From positions 1 to 5,769 of the forward strand of contig JAGADT010000160.1 in assembly GCA_017613475.1 (NCBI GenBank): 5,769 bases of DNA, written 5' to 3'. The first letter of the stretch is position 1; every line of letters begins with the position of its first letter. A program made the position numbers and the translations under genes. A model generated the notes under the pieces. The model made no database searches. It had not been told where the DNA came from and saw nothing but the letters and a program-made list of their open reading frames with translations. This DNA comes from Desulfovibrionaceae bacterium (lineage in GTDB: Bacteria > Desulfobacterota > Desulfovibrionia > Desulfovibrionales > Desulfovibrionaceae). This document shows positions 5,463 to 5,769 of the stretch, one piece after another.

Positions 5463-5660
5463 TTACTTGAAAAGCTTTTCAAGGATGAGGGACGCCGCCT
5501 GCGCGGCAGCGCGCGCTGCCTGGGCTGTTTTCATTTCATCAGGGGAGAGTCCTGCGTCCATGCGGCGGCGGATATCGTTGTCCATTGCGGCAACTTCGTC
5601 GCGCACGGCCCGCTGCGAGGCGTAGGGCGCATCGTCGAGAAGATCGAGAACCGAAATCAT
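5463..5660 (-). CDS. sctE: SctE, small needle-protein co-chaperone (YscE/SsaE-like)
   Basis: A 65-residue, almost wholly alpha-helical, charged protein without signal peptide or membrane segment. It has a first helix over about residues 14-35, a short turn (GLSPDE), and a second Ala-rich helix (about 40-64) ending in LEKLFK. Length and two-helix layout match YscE/PscE, which with the TPR protein SctG forms a cytoplasmic heterodimer that holds the needle subunit as a monomer until export. Sequence identity in this family is low. The call leans on size, predicted fold and its place between sctD and sctF with sctG next, the same order as yscD-E-F-G. The ATG at 5660 has a strong AAGGAGGG. An 18-bp perfect palindrome makes up the last six sense codons. 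Confidence 0.8.
   Translation of the reverse strand: MISVLDLLDDAPYASQRAVRDEVAAMDNDIRRRMDAGLSPDEMKTAQAARAAAQAASLILEKLFK
5466..5483 (-). repeat. Perfect 18-bp palindrome at the 3' end of sctE
   Basis: CTTGAAAAGCTTTTCAAG is identical to its own reverse complement. It encodes the final LEKLFK of SctE and ends exactly before the TAA. In mRNA it could fold into a 7-bp stem (CUUGAAA/UUUCAAG) with an AGCU loop, ending 10 nt before the sctF ribosome binding site. The palindrome is directly visible; a role in mRNA stability, processing or translation of the needle gene is inference. It has no U-tract suggesting an intrinsic terminator and is AU-rich, so it would be a weak hairpin. Confidence 0.6.
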
Positions 5661-5661
5661 A

Positions 5662-5769
5662 TCAGTCAGCCCCTCCTTTTAAAGGGTAGCTTGTTTTGAC
5701 ATTGTTTTTGATGAGGATCAGCTTGTCAACGCCGATGCCTTCCAAAATATATCCGCCGGGCAGTTCTGC
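5662..5769 (-). CDS. sctD: SctD inner-membrane ring protein, C-terminal end only (YscD family)
   Basis: The last 35 codons of a gene that enters from the right edge, read in frame from position 5769 to a TGA at 5664-5662. The tail has a beta-rich pattern, a GGYILEGIG stretch followed by KLILIKNN and a final YPLKGGAD. This resembles the C-terminal end of the periplasmic region of YscD/PrgH-type ring proteins, which form the outer of the two inner-membrane rings and join the basal body to the secretin. The identification rests mainly on position: sctD directly precedes sctE-sctF-sctG in Ysc-type loci. Its stop lies 1 nt before the sctE ATG, and its last codons contain the sctE ribosome binding site, so the two are probably translationally coupled. 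Too little is visible to judge domains or completeness. Confidence 0.75.
   Translation of the reverse strand, partial: AELPGGYILEGIGVDKLILIKNNVKTSYPLKGGAD
5671..5678 (-). promoter_or_regulatory. Strong ribosome binding site for sctE
   Basis: The minus strand reads AAGGAGGG, a near-perfect Shine-Dalgarno sequence, inside the last codons of sctD. A 10-nt spacer separates it from the ATG at 5660. It fixes the sctE start and shows that this very small ORF is really translated. Confidence 0.8.

Noticed and set aside
1..5769. Flagellar export locus instead of an injectisome
   Set aside because: FliH, FliI and FliJ resemble SctL, SctN and SctO, but the needle subunit, YscJ-type lipoprotein with C-terminal membrane helix, SctK and the E/F/G cluster are specific to injectisomes.

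Overview
The window is an uninterrupted stretch of a type III secretion system (T3SS, injectisome) operon. Every gene lies on the minus strand, so the text below follows transcription from position 5769 down to 1. The DNA is GC-rich. The proteins look most like the Ysc (Yersinia/Pseudomonas Psc) branch, the clearest case being the ATPase. My guess is a Gram-negative, GC-rich host, possibly a Desulfovibrio/Bilophila-type Desulfobacterota. This rests on general resemblance and composition only; no taxonomic marker is present.

Layout: the 3' end of sctD (inner-membrane ring), then sctE (needle co-chaperone), sctF (needle subunit), sctG (TPR needle chaperone), sctI (inner rod/adaptor), sctJ (inner-membrane ring lipoprotein), sctK (sorting platform), sctL (ATPase stator), sctN (ATPase), sctO (ATPase stalk), and the first 124 codons of a probable sctP (needle-length ruler), which runs off the left edge. 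The order D-E-F-G-I-J-K-L-N-O-P matches Yersinia yscD-L followed by yscN-P, but without a yscH gene between G and I and without a break between L and N.

Genes are 1-20 nt apart or overlap (sctK/sctL by 22 nt, sctN/sctO by 1 nt). I see no internal promoter, terminator, tRNA, mobile element or CRISPR array, so this looks like one polycistronic unit whose promoter lies beyond position 5769. Together the genes supply part of the basal body (D, J), the needle with its two chaperones (E, F, G), the rod (I), and the cytoplasmic sorting platform and motor (K, L, N, O). Missing from view are the outer-membrane secretin (C), the export gate (R, S, T, U, V), the C-ring (Q), translocators and effectors; they may lie on either side.

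This is a known class of machine, not a new one. The items most worth a second look are a perfect 18-bp palindrome at the end of sctE just before the needle gene, three identical 20-nt spacers around the needle/chaperone genes, the absence of yscH, and the truncated, low-complexity sctP candidate.
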